Part shown: positions 7,890-16,900 of the stretch, in pieces
Layout of the letters: every line of letters begins with the position of its first letter
How positions within the stretch are numbered: position 1 is the first letter of the stretch
Origin: JACVRN01 sp035276685
Lineage (GTDB): Bacteria; Acidobacteriota; Blastocatellia; Pyrinomonadales; Pyrinomonadaceae
Direction: 5' to 3'
Assembly: GCA_035276685.1 (NCBI GenBank)
Contig: DATELK010000071.1
Coordinates: 1-44,974 of the forward strand
DNA: 44,974 bases
Translations under genes and position numbers: made by a program
The notes under the pieces: model-generated
Told to the model about the DNA's origin: nothing
Databases searched by the model: none
What the model saw: only the letters and a program-made list of their open reading frames with translations

Positions 7890-10442
7890 TTACGGCTCAT
7901 CCGGCGCAGTGGCGCTCGCCGTCACCTGCCCGGAAGGATAGCCATCCGCTGTGAGCACCAGCTCTTCACCGGGGCCAGCGGCCTGCGTGTAGGTTACAAT
8001 CTGGCTGCTCCCGAAGGTCGGGAAATCCTCTAACTCACCTATATACGTCCCGTTCTGGTAGCTGGCGATAACCACATGGTACTGCCCCGCGTTGACGCCG
8101 AAGTTCAGGGCGTAGTTGTAGACGTTGTAGCCTACGTGCGAAAAGGTGAAGACTGGATTTACAGGCTCTACGGTCACGGTGATTTCCGAGTAGACTGGCC
8201 CGTCCTTACCTGTCGCCTCCAGAGTAAAGCTCGTCGTCTCGTTGATGACGACGGTCGTGCTGTCGCTGGCCGCGACGAGGTTGTTGTTGAGCAGCACCTG
8301 CTCGGCCGCCGTAGTCTCCCAGGAGATAGTGACAGAGACCTGATTGTTCGCACCGTAAACGGTCGCGGGGTTAGCCGTGAAGCTCACTATCTGCACGCTA
8401 GGGCTCGTCACCGTCACGGGGTAATTCCTTTTGACCACGAGCGGCGTGTCCTCTCCCGCGACCTGCATCGTCACTATCAGATAAAAGACCGTGGGGTTCT
8501 CCTGTAGATTCGTTATCGTATAGCTGCCCGTGGCTGGCAGGGGCTGGCCGTCCTCTGTTTGCATTATGGTCACGGTGTTACCGTCTCCGTCCACGTACTG
8601 CAACTCGTAGGTAGCGCCGCTCGTGCCGCTCCAAGTCAGCACGGTGCTCTGGCCCTTTTCCACGATGTCCGGATTGGCTGTCAAATCGCCCGTGGAGAAT
8701 TGAGGCGGGAACTTCGAGAGGGCGAGCGTTTGCGCCGCGGTGCCGGAAGAAGTCTTCTCTGTAATAACCATCTCGGTCGTGCCGGGCTGCTGGTTAACCT
8801 TGATGTTCGAGATGGTGAAGACAATGCCGTCCGCGCCTATCGCGCCGTCCTGCGGGGTGTCGGGCGTCGCGGTAAAAACGGAGCCCTGCTGCGTCAGGTT
8901 CCAGCCCGTGGGAGCACTCGCGCCTATGCCCGTAGCGTCCGCGAAGAAGTCTCTCGCGTTTGTGCCTTCCAGGAAACTGAAGGTGAGGCTCTGGCACTCT
9001 ACGGCGTGGCCTGCGGAGTTTGAGACGACAATCATGAGAGTGGCCAGCGAAGGGTCACCTTGGGCTGGGCTGGCCTGCAAAGGGTCTGGCGTGGTCTGAA
9101 CAGCATAGCTCAGAAGTGTGCCGCTCGTAGTCTCTGCTTCCATCAGGTCTGCCTTCTGCCCGCCGGGGCTTGCGAGGCTCGTGTTATCAGGTGTGGCGCT
9201 AACCTCGTTGACAGTCGTGATGGTGCATCTTGCCGCAGTAATCTGGCCGTCGGGCGGGAGCATGTCCGCAGGCACTTGCCAAAATTCTTGCCAGAACTCT
9301 CCGGGCCAGTGCGGCAGCGTATTGGAGTATGTCGCCGTCCCTGAGGTATAGTCCGTCGCCCAATCGACGCTCCATTTAAAGATGCATGTCCCGGCTAAGG
9401 CATTAATATCCGCCCCGACTATTCTGGCGGTGCCCACGTAAATCTTTGCAGTCACCTGTGTGCCACTCACCGTGATGGTCTTGTACTCAGGGTCGGGCTT
9501 GCCTATGGCCCCGAGCGTGAATTGTGTGTCTCCGTTTATCGGAACAGTCGTGCTGTTTCCATCTACCACATTCCCGTTGAGCAGAACCTGCTTTGCGCCC
9601 GTTACCTCCCACGTGAGCAGGGCGTAGACGGAGGAGGGAGAAGAGCTGGACTGGTCGAAGTTGTATTGCGTGTCTCCCGTAAAGCTCACTATCTTTACCG
9701 GCGGAATCTGCACCGTCACAGGGAAAGCTCGCTCAATCGTGGGCGGGTGGTCATCACCTGTGGCTGAAAGCGTGACGCGCAGGTAGAAGGTAGTGTCGGC
9801 CTGAAGGTCATCAATCTCGTAGCTGCCGGCAGGGGGCAGGTTCTCATTGGGGTCGTCCTTAGGGTGCGTGATGCAGACAAGATTCCCCTGGTCATCCGTG
9901 TAATGAATCTCGTAGGTAGCGCCGCTCGAACCGCTCCAGGTAAGTGTGGTGTTGCCTCCCTGCGCCACGGTGTCAGGGTCGGCTTTCAGGTCGCCCACGG
10001 TGAACTGCTGCGGGAACTTCGCCAGAGGAAAAGAAAGCGTCGCGGTGCCGGAAGAAGTCTCTTCCACTATAGTCATCTCGGTCGTGCCGGGCTCTGTGTT
10101 GACAGGGATTTTGGAGATAGTGAAGACCACTCCGTCCGCGCCTATCTCCCCGTCCTCAGGCGTGTCAGGCGTCGCCTTAAAACTAGAGCCGTCCTGCGTC
10201 AGGTTCCAGCCCGTGGGAGCACTCGTGCCTATGCCCGTAGAGTCGGAGAAGAAGTCTCTGGCATCCGTGCCGTCAAGAAAGACGAACTGGATGCTCTTGC
10301 AACTGGCGGCAAGCCCTTTCGGGTTAGAGACGACAATCGTGAGCGTGGCAAGCGACGGGTCATTCGAGGTGCCGTTTTGAGGCCCGACCTGTAGCGGGTC
10401 AGGCGTGGTGTAGACGATGTAGTTTAGCGACGTGTTACTCAT
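7890..10442 (-). CDS. Array paralog 3: head-to-tail fusion of two complete paralogs
   Basis: 850 aa from ATG 10442, aligned with MSN-LNY of the other members. An upstream in-frame ATG at 10622 would overlap the preceding gene by 107 bp and add 60 unrelated residues, so it is rejected. Unit 1 (1-420): N-module (Cys48), shared sandwich, Ig-like domain, and a tip (about 332-412) whose core WSVDWAT...ITAAR matches the end of the 498-aa paralog. Unit 2 (from about 443): a second full N-module, sandwich, Ig-like domain, and a tip (765-850) resembling the 487-aa paralog. The join at 412-442 is a Ser/Ala/Thr-rich linker, exactly where unit 1 would end if it were a separate gene. The simplest reading is loss of a stop codon between two genes. 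It could give a double-length fibre or a tandem subunit. Confidence 0.75.
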   Translation of the reverse strand: MSNTSLNYIVYTTPDPLQVGPQNGTSNDPSLATLTIVVSNPKGLAASCKSIQFVFLDGTDARDFFSDSTGIGTSAPTGWNLTQDGSSFKATPDTPEDGEIGADGVVFTISKIPVNTEPGTTEMTIVEETSSGTATLSFPLAKFPQQFTVGDLKADPDTVAQGGNTTLTWSGSSGATYEIHYTDDQGNLVCITHPKDDPNENLPPAGSYEIDDLQADTTFYLRVTLSATGDDHPPTIERAFPVTVQIPPVKIVSFTGDTQYNFDQSSSSPSSVYALLTWEVTGAKQVLLNGNVVDGNSTTVPINGDTQFTLGAIGKPDPEYKTITVSGTQVTAKIYVGTARIVGADINALAGTCIFKWSVDWATDYTSGTATYSNTLPHWPGEFWQEFWQVPADMLPPDGQITAARCTITTVNEVSATPDNTSLASPGGQKADLMEAETTSGTLLSYAVQTTPDPLQASPAQGDPSLATLMIVVSNSAGHAVECQSLTFSFLEGTNARDFFADATGIGASAPTGWNLTQQGSVFTATPDTPQDGAIGADGIVFTISNIKVNQQPGTTEMVITEKTSSGTAAQTLALSKFPPQFSTGDLTANPDIVEKGQSTVLTWSGTSGATYELQYVDGDGNTVTIMQTEDGQPLPATGSYTITNLQENPTVFYLIVTMQVAGEDTPLVVKRNYPVTVTSPSVQIVSFTANPATVYGANNQVSVTISWETTAAEQVLLNNNLVAASDSTTVVINETTSFTLEATGKDGPVYSEITVTVEPVNPVFTFSHVGYNVYNYALNFGVNAGQYHVVIASYQNGTYIGELEDFPTFGSSQIVTYTQAAGPGEELVLTADGYPSGQVTASATAPDEP

Positions 10443-10515
10443 AAAGCTGTTCTTCAACTGCTTAGGCCGTCGGCCCATCGTGATGTCTAAAGGGTTGTGC
10501 TGTTCAGTGTAGCGC

Positions 10516-12012
10516 TCACCCACTAGTGAGTGTGACAGTGAATCTGGCTGCCGTAATCCCCCCGTAGGGCGGAGGCATGTCCATAGGCACGTTGTCCCAG
10601 ACCACTGTCTGCGCGCTGCCATCCGAGGTTATCGTCATGGAATTTGTAGACGTACCTGCCGTCTCGCCCGTCTCCCAATCGACGCTCCAGTTGACTATGT
10701 AAGTCCCGGCGGCTTCTTGAATAGTCACCTGTACAGAGTTGCCGGACGTGATAATAATCTGGCCAATGGGCGGGTTAACCTCGACAGTAATCGGCTGCGC
10801 CGTCACGTCAGGGCCGAAGCCTGTGCAGGTCAGGTTGTACGTCGTGGTGCTGGCGGGATTTACCACCGCGCTTCCTTTCCCCTGCACCGTCCCGACATCA
10901 GGCGTAATCGTGACGGTCTCCGCGTAATCCGTATCCCACGTAAGCGTCACGGCAGTGCCAGCGTCTACGGGCCCTGTCGGAGAAGCCGTGAAGCTGTTGA
11001 TGACGGGGATGGTGTGTATTGTCCAAGTGTCAGAGTTGTCGCCGTCGAGGATGCTGGTCGCGGCCGTCAGGGTGTAGACTCCGTCCGCGACGTTCGGGTC
11101 GGGCCACGTGCGGAAGTATGAATCGTCAGTCACGCTGGGAGTCAACGTATGGTCGTCGCCCGTTATCGTGCAGGTGTCTGCATAACTCGTGTCCCAGCGC
11201 AGTATCAGCTTCGTCTGTGTAGCCGTGTAGGTAAAGCTGTTGACGACGGGCAGAGGCTGATTGACCTGCACCGTTAAAAACCTCTCAAGCGTCGGCGGGT
11301 TTTCCTGTCCCGTCCCGCTTAGCGTCACCCACAGGTAAAAGGTAGTGTCTTTCTCAAGGTCATCAATCTCATAGCTGCCTGACGACGGCAGAGGCTGGCC
11401 GTCCTCCGTCTCGCTAATCGTCACGGTCTGGTCGTGCTTATCCTGGTATCGAAGCTCGTAAGTAGCGCCGCTCGTCCCGTCCCAGCTCAAGGTCACACTG
11501 CCGCCAAAATCTATCGGCGGCTGCTCATTAATGGGAAGCGTCAAATCACCCACCTCGAAACCCTGCGGGAACTTCGCAAGGTCAATCTCCTGTGTCGCCG
11601 TGCTGGTTGAGCCCGATGAATCAATTGTTTCTTCTATAATGGTCATCCGTGTCGTGCCGGGCTGCGTGTTGACGGGGATGTTCGAGATGATGAGGGTCAC
11701 GCCGTCCGCGCCTATCTCTCCGTCTTCGGACGTGGCAGGCTTCGCGGTAAAAACTGCGTCGCTCTGCGTCAGAGTCCAGCCCGTTGGAGCGGAAGTGCCT
11801 ATGCCTGTTGAATCGGAGAAGAAGTCTCTGGCGTTTGTGCCCTTAACAAAGGTGAACTCAATGCTCTTGCAACTAGCTGCGTGACCTTTCGGGTTAGAGA
11901 CGACAATCGTGAGCGTGGCAAGCGACGGGTCATTGGGCGTGCCGTTTTGAGGCCCGACCTGTATAGGGTCTGGGTTGGTGCTAATGATGTAGTTTAGAAG
12001 TGGCGCGCTCAC
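10516..12012 (-). CDS. Array paralog 2: N-module with Ig-like domains, GTG start
   Basis: 498 aa, GTG start at 12012 with AAGGA about 10 bases upstream. The N-module is at 1-156 (Cys48, GTNARD 58-63, with an extra DSSGSTST loop near 131-139). The shared sandwich is at 160-250; two Ig-like repeats follow (about 257-335 with ILRWDTSYADTCTI, and 338-412 with LTWDTDYAETVTI). The tip (416-498) carries NWSVDWET and GGITAAR. Residues 1-412 are closely related to the 621-aa neighbour, including 105 identical consecutive bases. The tips of the two are unrelated, so the tip was exchanged after duplication or added later. No signal peptide or catalytic motif is seen. Structural or adhesive fibre component is inferred. 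Confidence 0.75.
   Translation of the reverse strand: MSAPLLNYIISTNPDPIQVGPQNGTPNDPSLATLTIVVSNPKGHAASCKSIEFTFVKGTNARDFFSDSTGIGTSAPTGWTLTQSDAVFTAKPATSEDGEIGADGVTLIISNIPVNTQPGTTRMTIIEETIDSSGSTSTATQEIDLAKFPQGFEVGDLTLPINEQPPIDFGGSVTLSWDGTSGATYELRYQDKHDQTVTISETEDGQPLPSSGSYEIDDLEKDTTFYLWVTLSGTGQENPPTLERFLTVQVNQPLPVVNSFTYTATQTKLILRWDTSYADTCTITGDDHTLTPSVTDDSYFRTWPDPNVADGVYTLTAATSILDGDNSDTWTIHTIPVINSFTASPTGPVDAGTAVTLTWDTDYAETVTITPDVGTVQGKGSAVVNPASTTTYNLTCTGFGPDVTAQPITVEVNPPIGQIIITSGNSVQVTIQEAAGTYIVNWSVDWETGETAGTSTNSMTITSDGSAQTVVWDNVPMDMPPPYGGITAARFTVTLTSG
11332..11436 (-). repeat. 105-bp exact repeat, copy in the 498-aa gene
   Basis: Every base of 11332-11436 equals 13253-13357 in the 621-aa gene. 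The block encodes the end of the shared sandwich. Divergence resumes at once on both sides, which points to gene conversion or a recent duplication. Confidence 0.85.
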
Positions 12013-12073
12013 TGCTTGTGTGTCCTTACGATTAAAGTTGTCATTCGTCCTCTTTCATCGCTAGCGTCGGCGC

Positions 12074-13939
12074 TCAGGTGAGGGGCGGCCCGTCAGGTGG
12101 GGGGGAAGGTTGCAAGACAGAAAATGGGTACGCCATCTCCCGGCGGAAACCGAAGCGTGCTTGACCACCACTGGTGACCATCCGCTTCACGTTATCAATA
12201 AGGAAATAGAGGGTACCGTCATCAGCTACGACAAGATACTCCGAGCCTTGCAGTGGTTGACCGATGGTATATCCGACAGTTGAAGGGATGCTTACGGCTT
12301 GATCCGAATTAAAAATCCCCAAAATACTCTCAGGCGGAACAAAATTTGACTGTATGTCACGCAGTACTCCATCAAGCACGAGGTAGAGTATGCCTGTGGA
12401 CTCATCCTTGAGTTTCATTCCATCCCAATAAATCCCGCCGAGAGGATTCCCCTCGGCCATCGTAAATGGTACTTGGACTGGGCCGTTGGGGCCGTCGCAG
12501 ACGAGTGTTAATTTCTCATGAAAGGGTTGGCTAGTTGTGCTTCCCTTATCTAGATGGAAAGTATCCGCGACGAAATTAAGCTCGGGTATGCTCACGCCTG
12601 TAGCCCTTTCAGTCGTCCACGACAAAGTGCTTCCCGAATAGTTGCCGTCTGCGGAATACATAAAGAACATCAAGAAGGAGGTGACTTGTACAGATTTAAC
12701 CTGAACAGTAATCGACGGCGCTGTCACGTCAGGGCCGAACCCCGTGCAGGTTAACGTGTACGTGGTGTTGTTCCTGGAATAGACCACCACGCTTCCTTTT
12801 CCCTGCACCTGCCCGACATTGGGCGTAATCGTAACTGTCTCCGCGTAATCCGTATCCCACTGAAACGTCACAGGAACGTACCAATCTATAGGCCCTGTTG
12901 TTGAAGCCGTGAAGCTGTTGATGACGGGGATGGTGTGTATCGTCTGAGAGGCGGAGTTGTCGCCCGCGAGGACGCTGCTGCTAGCCGTCAGCGTGTAGAC
13001 TCCGTTTCCGACGTTCGTATCAGGCCACGTACGAGAGTATGAATCGTCGGTCGAGCTGGGATTCAGCTCAGCCGAGTCGCCCGTGATGGAGCACTTATCG
13101 GCGTGACTCGTGTCCCATCGTAGAATCAGCTTCGTCTGTGTGGCCGTGTAGGTGAAGCTGTTGATGACGGGCAGAGGCTCATTCACCTGCACCGTTAAAA
13201 ACCGCTCAAGCGTCGGCGGAGGGCCCTGCCCCGTCTCGCTCAGCGTCACCAGCAGGTAAAAGGTAGTGTCTTTCTCAAGGTCATCAATCTCATAGCTGCC
13301 TGACGACGGCAGAGGCTGGCCGTCCTCCGTCTCGCTAATCGTCACGGTCTGGTCGTGGTTATCCTGGTATCGAAGCTCATAGGTAGCGCCGCTCGTCCCC
13401 ACCCAGTTCAAAGTCACGCTGCCGCCGAAATCTATCGGCGGCACCTCGTAAGACGGAAGCGTTAAATCGCTGACCTCGAAATTCTGCGGGAACTTTGCCA
13501 GGTCAATCTCCTGTGTCCCCGTGATGGTTGAGCCCGATGAATCGGTTGTTTCCTCTATAACGGTCAGTGGCGTTGTGCCGAACTGCGTGTTGACAGGAAT
13601 GTCGGAGATGGTGAAGACCACTCCGTCCGGGCCTATCTCTCCGTCCTCGGGCGTGTCGGGCGTCGCGTCAAATTCAAAGCCGTTCTTGTCCTGCACAAGG
13701 TGCCAGCCGGTAGGCGCGGACGTGCCTATGCCCGTTGAGTCCGCGAAGAAGTCTCTGGCGTTCGTGCCCTGAAGGAAGACGAACTGGATGCTCTTGCAAC
13801 TGACGGCAAGCCCTTTCGGGTTAGAGACGACAATCGTGAGCGTGGCCAGCGACGGGTCATTGGAGGTGCCGTTTTGAGGCCCGACCTGCATGGGGTCTGG
13901 GCTGGAGGAAATGGCATATTTCAAACGCGGGTCGCTCAT
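12074..13939 (-). CDS. Array paralog 1: N-module, Ig-like domains, distinctive 200-residue C-terminus
   Basis: 621 aa; AGGAG lies 8 bases before ATG 13939. Residues 1-158 are the N-module (Cys48) with the same DSSGST loop as the 498-aa gene, 160-252 the shared sandwich, and 257-413 two Ig-like repeats (LRWDTSHADKCSI, FQWDTDYAETVTI). Residues 415-621 are unique in the cassette. A beta-rich stretch (415-495) is followed by two units with the pattern G-x-LY-x-L-x-D-x-V-x-R (GILYLVLDGVLR at 516-527 and GTLYFLIDNVKR at 575-586). Similar paired short strands occur in carbohydrate- or wall-binding repeats of surface proteins, but I cannot assign a named family. The DNA of this C-terminus looks more AT-rich than the rest of the array, consistent with acquisition of a new tip. 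It is first of the seven array members in transcription order. Confidence 0.75.
   Translation of the reverse strand: MSDPRLKYAISSSPDPMQVGPQNGTSNDPSLATLTIVVSNPKGLAVSCKSIQFVFLQGTNARDFFADSTGIGTSAPTGWHLVQDKNGFEFDATPDTPEDGEIGPDGVVFTISDIPVNTQFGTTPLTVIEETTDSSGSTITGTQEIDLAKFPQNFEVSDLTLPSYEVPPIDFGGSVTLNWVGTSGATYELRYQDNHDQTVTISETEDGQPLPSSGSYEIDDLEKDTTFYLLVTLSETGQGPPPTLERFLTVQVNEPLPVINSFTYTATQTKLILRWDTSHADKCSITGDSAELNPSSTDDSYSRTWPDTNVGNGVYTLTASSSVLAGDNSASQTIHTIPVINSFTASTTGPIDWYVPVTFQWDTDYAETVTITPNVGQVQGKGSVVVYSRNNTTYTLTCTGFGPDVTAPSITVQVKSVQVTSFLMFFMYSADGNYSGSTLSWTTERATGVSIPELNFVADTFHLDKGSTTSQPFHEKLTLVCDGPNGPVQVPFTMAEGNPLGGIYWDGMKLKDESTGILYLVLDGVLRDIQSNFVPPESILGIFNSDQAVSIPSTVGYTIGQPLQGSEYLVVADDGTLYFLIDNVKRMVTSGGQARFGFRREMAYPFSVLQPSPPPDGPPLT
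13253..13357 (-). repeat. 105-bp exact repeat, copy in the 621-aa gene
   Basis: Partner of 11332-11436, in the same orientation with an offset of 1921 bases. After one mismatch at its right end a further 20 bases match. Confidence 0.85.
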
Positions 13940-13977
13940 CTCTCATCTCCTATCTCATGCCGTCTTATGCTTCGCCC

Positions 13978-16900
13978 TTATTTCTCTATGTCCGTCGGCG
14001 TCAGCTTGAGCCAGCCTTCTACTAGACGGGGCGGCTGCTCCGGTAGTCGCGCGCTCTGGTCTGCCTTGACTATGTTCAGTACGTCCCAGCCCGCTGGGTC
14101 TGTCCAGTTCTGCGGGTCTGCCGGGCTGTTGCGCTCAAGCCACGACCACGTTCCATTCTTCTCGGTCGGGAGCGGGATGCGAATCGCGTCTGCGTCCGTG
14201 ATGACTGGCCCGGTGCGGAAGGTGACGGCCATGCGCGCCAGCGCGTCCTCGAAATAGCTCGCGGGCAGGCTCACTATCTTGACCGGCAGGATGCCCGTGA
14301 AGGCGTGCGCGTCGCCGCGCGGGTCTAAGAGCATGGTGATGTACTGCGTCGCGTAGCTTGGATAGTTGAACTGAAGCTGTATGTAGTTGCCGTTATAGCC
14401 CACGGGGTTCAGGTAAGAGCCGGAGGTGGGCTGGTAGCTCTTGGGCTGGTGCACGGAGTTGAACGTCGAGTAGTTGTCGTCCAGGTAGTAGCCCATCAAC
14501 CCGTCGTTGTAAAGCTCCGTGCTGCCTAGGCGCACGGGAAATTGTATGGTCTCCACGGCCGCCGTCTGCTGTAGACCGGTGTCGGGCCAGCTCTGGTTGT
14601 AGACGGGACGGCCCTGAAGCTCAAGCTGTAACTGCGCGCGAAGGAGCGCGAGCGGTCGGCCTATCAAAACAGAAAGGTTCTGGTCTGCGCGGCTGCCCAG
14701 CGGCTCAAACGTCCAGAGAGTTTCGTCCACGGCCTGAAGAAAGTCTTTGAAGCCCTGACCCTGGTCTGTGCTGCTGGTGAAGCCAAGGACAAACTTGCTC
14801 AGGTGCTGGTTCGTGATTTTCGTCGGGTCGCTGACTGCCGCAGGACTGTCCGGGGCCGGAAGCCAGCGCACGTCTTTGTTGCCCTGCGTGTCTACGAGCA
14901 CCATCAGCTCGCCCACGGCGTTGCCGTCCGCGTCGTAGACGGAGAGCCCTCCGTCCAGATGATTCGGCAGCACCCAGCCGCACACCGGACTTGAGTTCGT
15001 ATAAAGCCCCGTCTCCTGCTGGTCGTTCGTCGCCGAGATGAAGCGGAAATCGAGCCGCGCCGCCTGCGCCATTCGCGGCGAGAGCTGAACCAGCTCCGAT
15101 GGATACGGCAACTGCGTCGCCTGCATGGGCGCGAGGCCGCGACCACGCACGGGCGCAAAGCTCACTCCCGTCCCCGTGTTGCCTCCCGCGCTCATGAGGT
15201 CTACGACCTGCCCGAAAGCGTCCACGACCACCAGCTTGACGAACTGTAGAAAGCCGCCTCGAACGGGAAGGAAGAAGGGCATGCCGCCTCCGTAAGCGGT
15301 GTCCTGATTTCCCTTCGTCGGGTCAGGGATGGCCTTGTACTCTTCTCCGACCTGCTCTGAGATGGAAGAGTCGGGCGGCGGGCTCTGCCCAAGGTCACGC
15401 ATGATGAGCATGTCCACCAGCCCGCTCAAACGCTGAGAGAGAAAGTCCCAGTCGCCAATCGTGTCAATCAGCTTCTTGGCCGCCTCAAGGTCTGCGTTGG
15501 GGTTGTCGGCCAGATACTTCTTCAGCCGCGCGATGAAGACGTAGGTGGACTGCGGCGTCAGGAACGTGCGCCCTATGTAGGTCTGCTCGGCCTGATAAAG
15601 CTGGCCGTTCGGCGGGCCGACCATAGAGAAGCCGCCGTACCAGTCGAAGTCCTTGCCGTTGAAGCTCCAGCAGGGCTGCTCACTCGTGGCGGGAGGACTG
15701 TCGAAAGCGATTTTGGCAAGCGGCCAGTTGTCGTAAGTGCCATCCTGCTGAAGCTGGTTATTCTGCAAGGTCGGAGAGAACGTCACCTTCCACTGCATGT
15801 AGAGCGGCGACCACGCCTGAGTGGCCCAGAGCGAGAAGGCCGCATAGGCTGCGAGCGGGTCGGAGATGGTCGCAACCTGCGCCGTCTGCGTGACCATCCC
15901 CGCGTACAGGCCCGCTATCGTGCCAGCGTCCGTGGAGTTGAGTCCGACCTGCACAATCGTCGTAGCATTATTAGGGTCAACGAAGAAGGTCTCAACGCTC
16001 AGTGCGCCAATGCCTGCCGTGACCGCAGCAGGCAGATGTGAGTTAGAGACAACAGGTATGACCTGCTGTATGCCGCTCGTCGCGGACGTGACCTGCGTTG
16101 CATTGCCTCCCGACTCTACATTGACGCCCGTGACGGCCTGCGAAAGGAAGCGGCAGAAGAGCGAGCCGCCCCCGTCCAGAGACCCTTGCTTATCCGAGCT
16201 TTGAATGCCTGAGACCAGCACCACAGGGTCTGCCGGTTGATAAAAGCGCGGCATCGTCGCCGCCTTCAGTTGCAGCTCTGCCGGGTCTAAGCCGAGCGTG
16301 TTCGTCGCGTAATCCAGAATGCTGAGCGGGTCTGTAGGATTCGGCAGAGCCTGCATCTGCGTCTGCACGCTCTGCTGCCGAGCGACGACACTGGCGTAGA
16401 GCCCCGAATCGTTACCCGGGTCAAGGTCGTTCTGGATGGCCTGCTGTATGGAGTCCGTGTCGAAGTATGTGTTGAGCGCGATGAAATCTCCCATGTTCGC
16501 GTTTATCCACGAGTTCTTCCACCACGTCGCGTATAGCTCCCACTGCATGGAGGCCAGCAGTTGAGTCGCCTGGTCAAGAGCGCGCTGGTCTCGGTTAAGC
16601 TTGGCCAGCTTCTCCGCCTGCGCCTCGGTTAAAGGCGGCGGAGGCGGAACCGCGTCGGGGCTGAGCTGTCCCGTAGGAGTCTGCTCGGTCTGCGCGGCGA
16701 CTACTTCCCATAGAGTTCCGCCTGGAACGGAAGCGAACGACGCCTGTCGAATCTTCAAATCAAGCTGCGCTTCGCCGTCAGCATCGTCCAGCGTCTTCAG
16801 GAAGTTGTACTGGAACGCTTCCAGCAGCTCCGCTTCCAGCGCGCCGTGCTGCTCCGTGTCGGCATACTTCTGCACGATTGCCGCCAGCGCGTCTATGGAG

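Larger units (their letters stand above)
1622..13939 (-). repeat. Tandem array of seven modular paralogs (eight N-module copies)
   Basis: Approximate N-module copies lie at 2657-3085, 4178-4606, 5760-6188, 7407-7835, 8688-9116, 9993-10442, 11545-12012 and 13472-13939. Each encodes IVVSN, an invariant Cys in C(K/Q)S(I/L), GT(N/D)ARD(F/L)F and SAPTGW. Copies 8688-9116 and 9993-10442 are in one fused gene. The modules are followed by a shared sandwich and then variable parts. Confidence 0.85.

Noticed and set aside
10443..10622. Upstream start giving a 910-aa array protein
   Set aside because: It overlaps the preceding gene by 107 bp, and all paralogs begin at the MSN/MSE-type start that matches ATG 10442.
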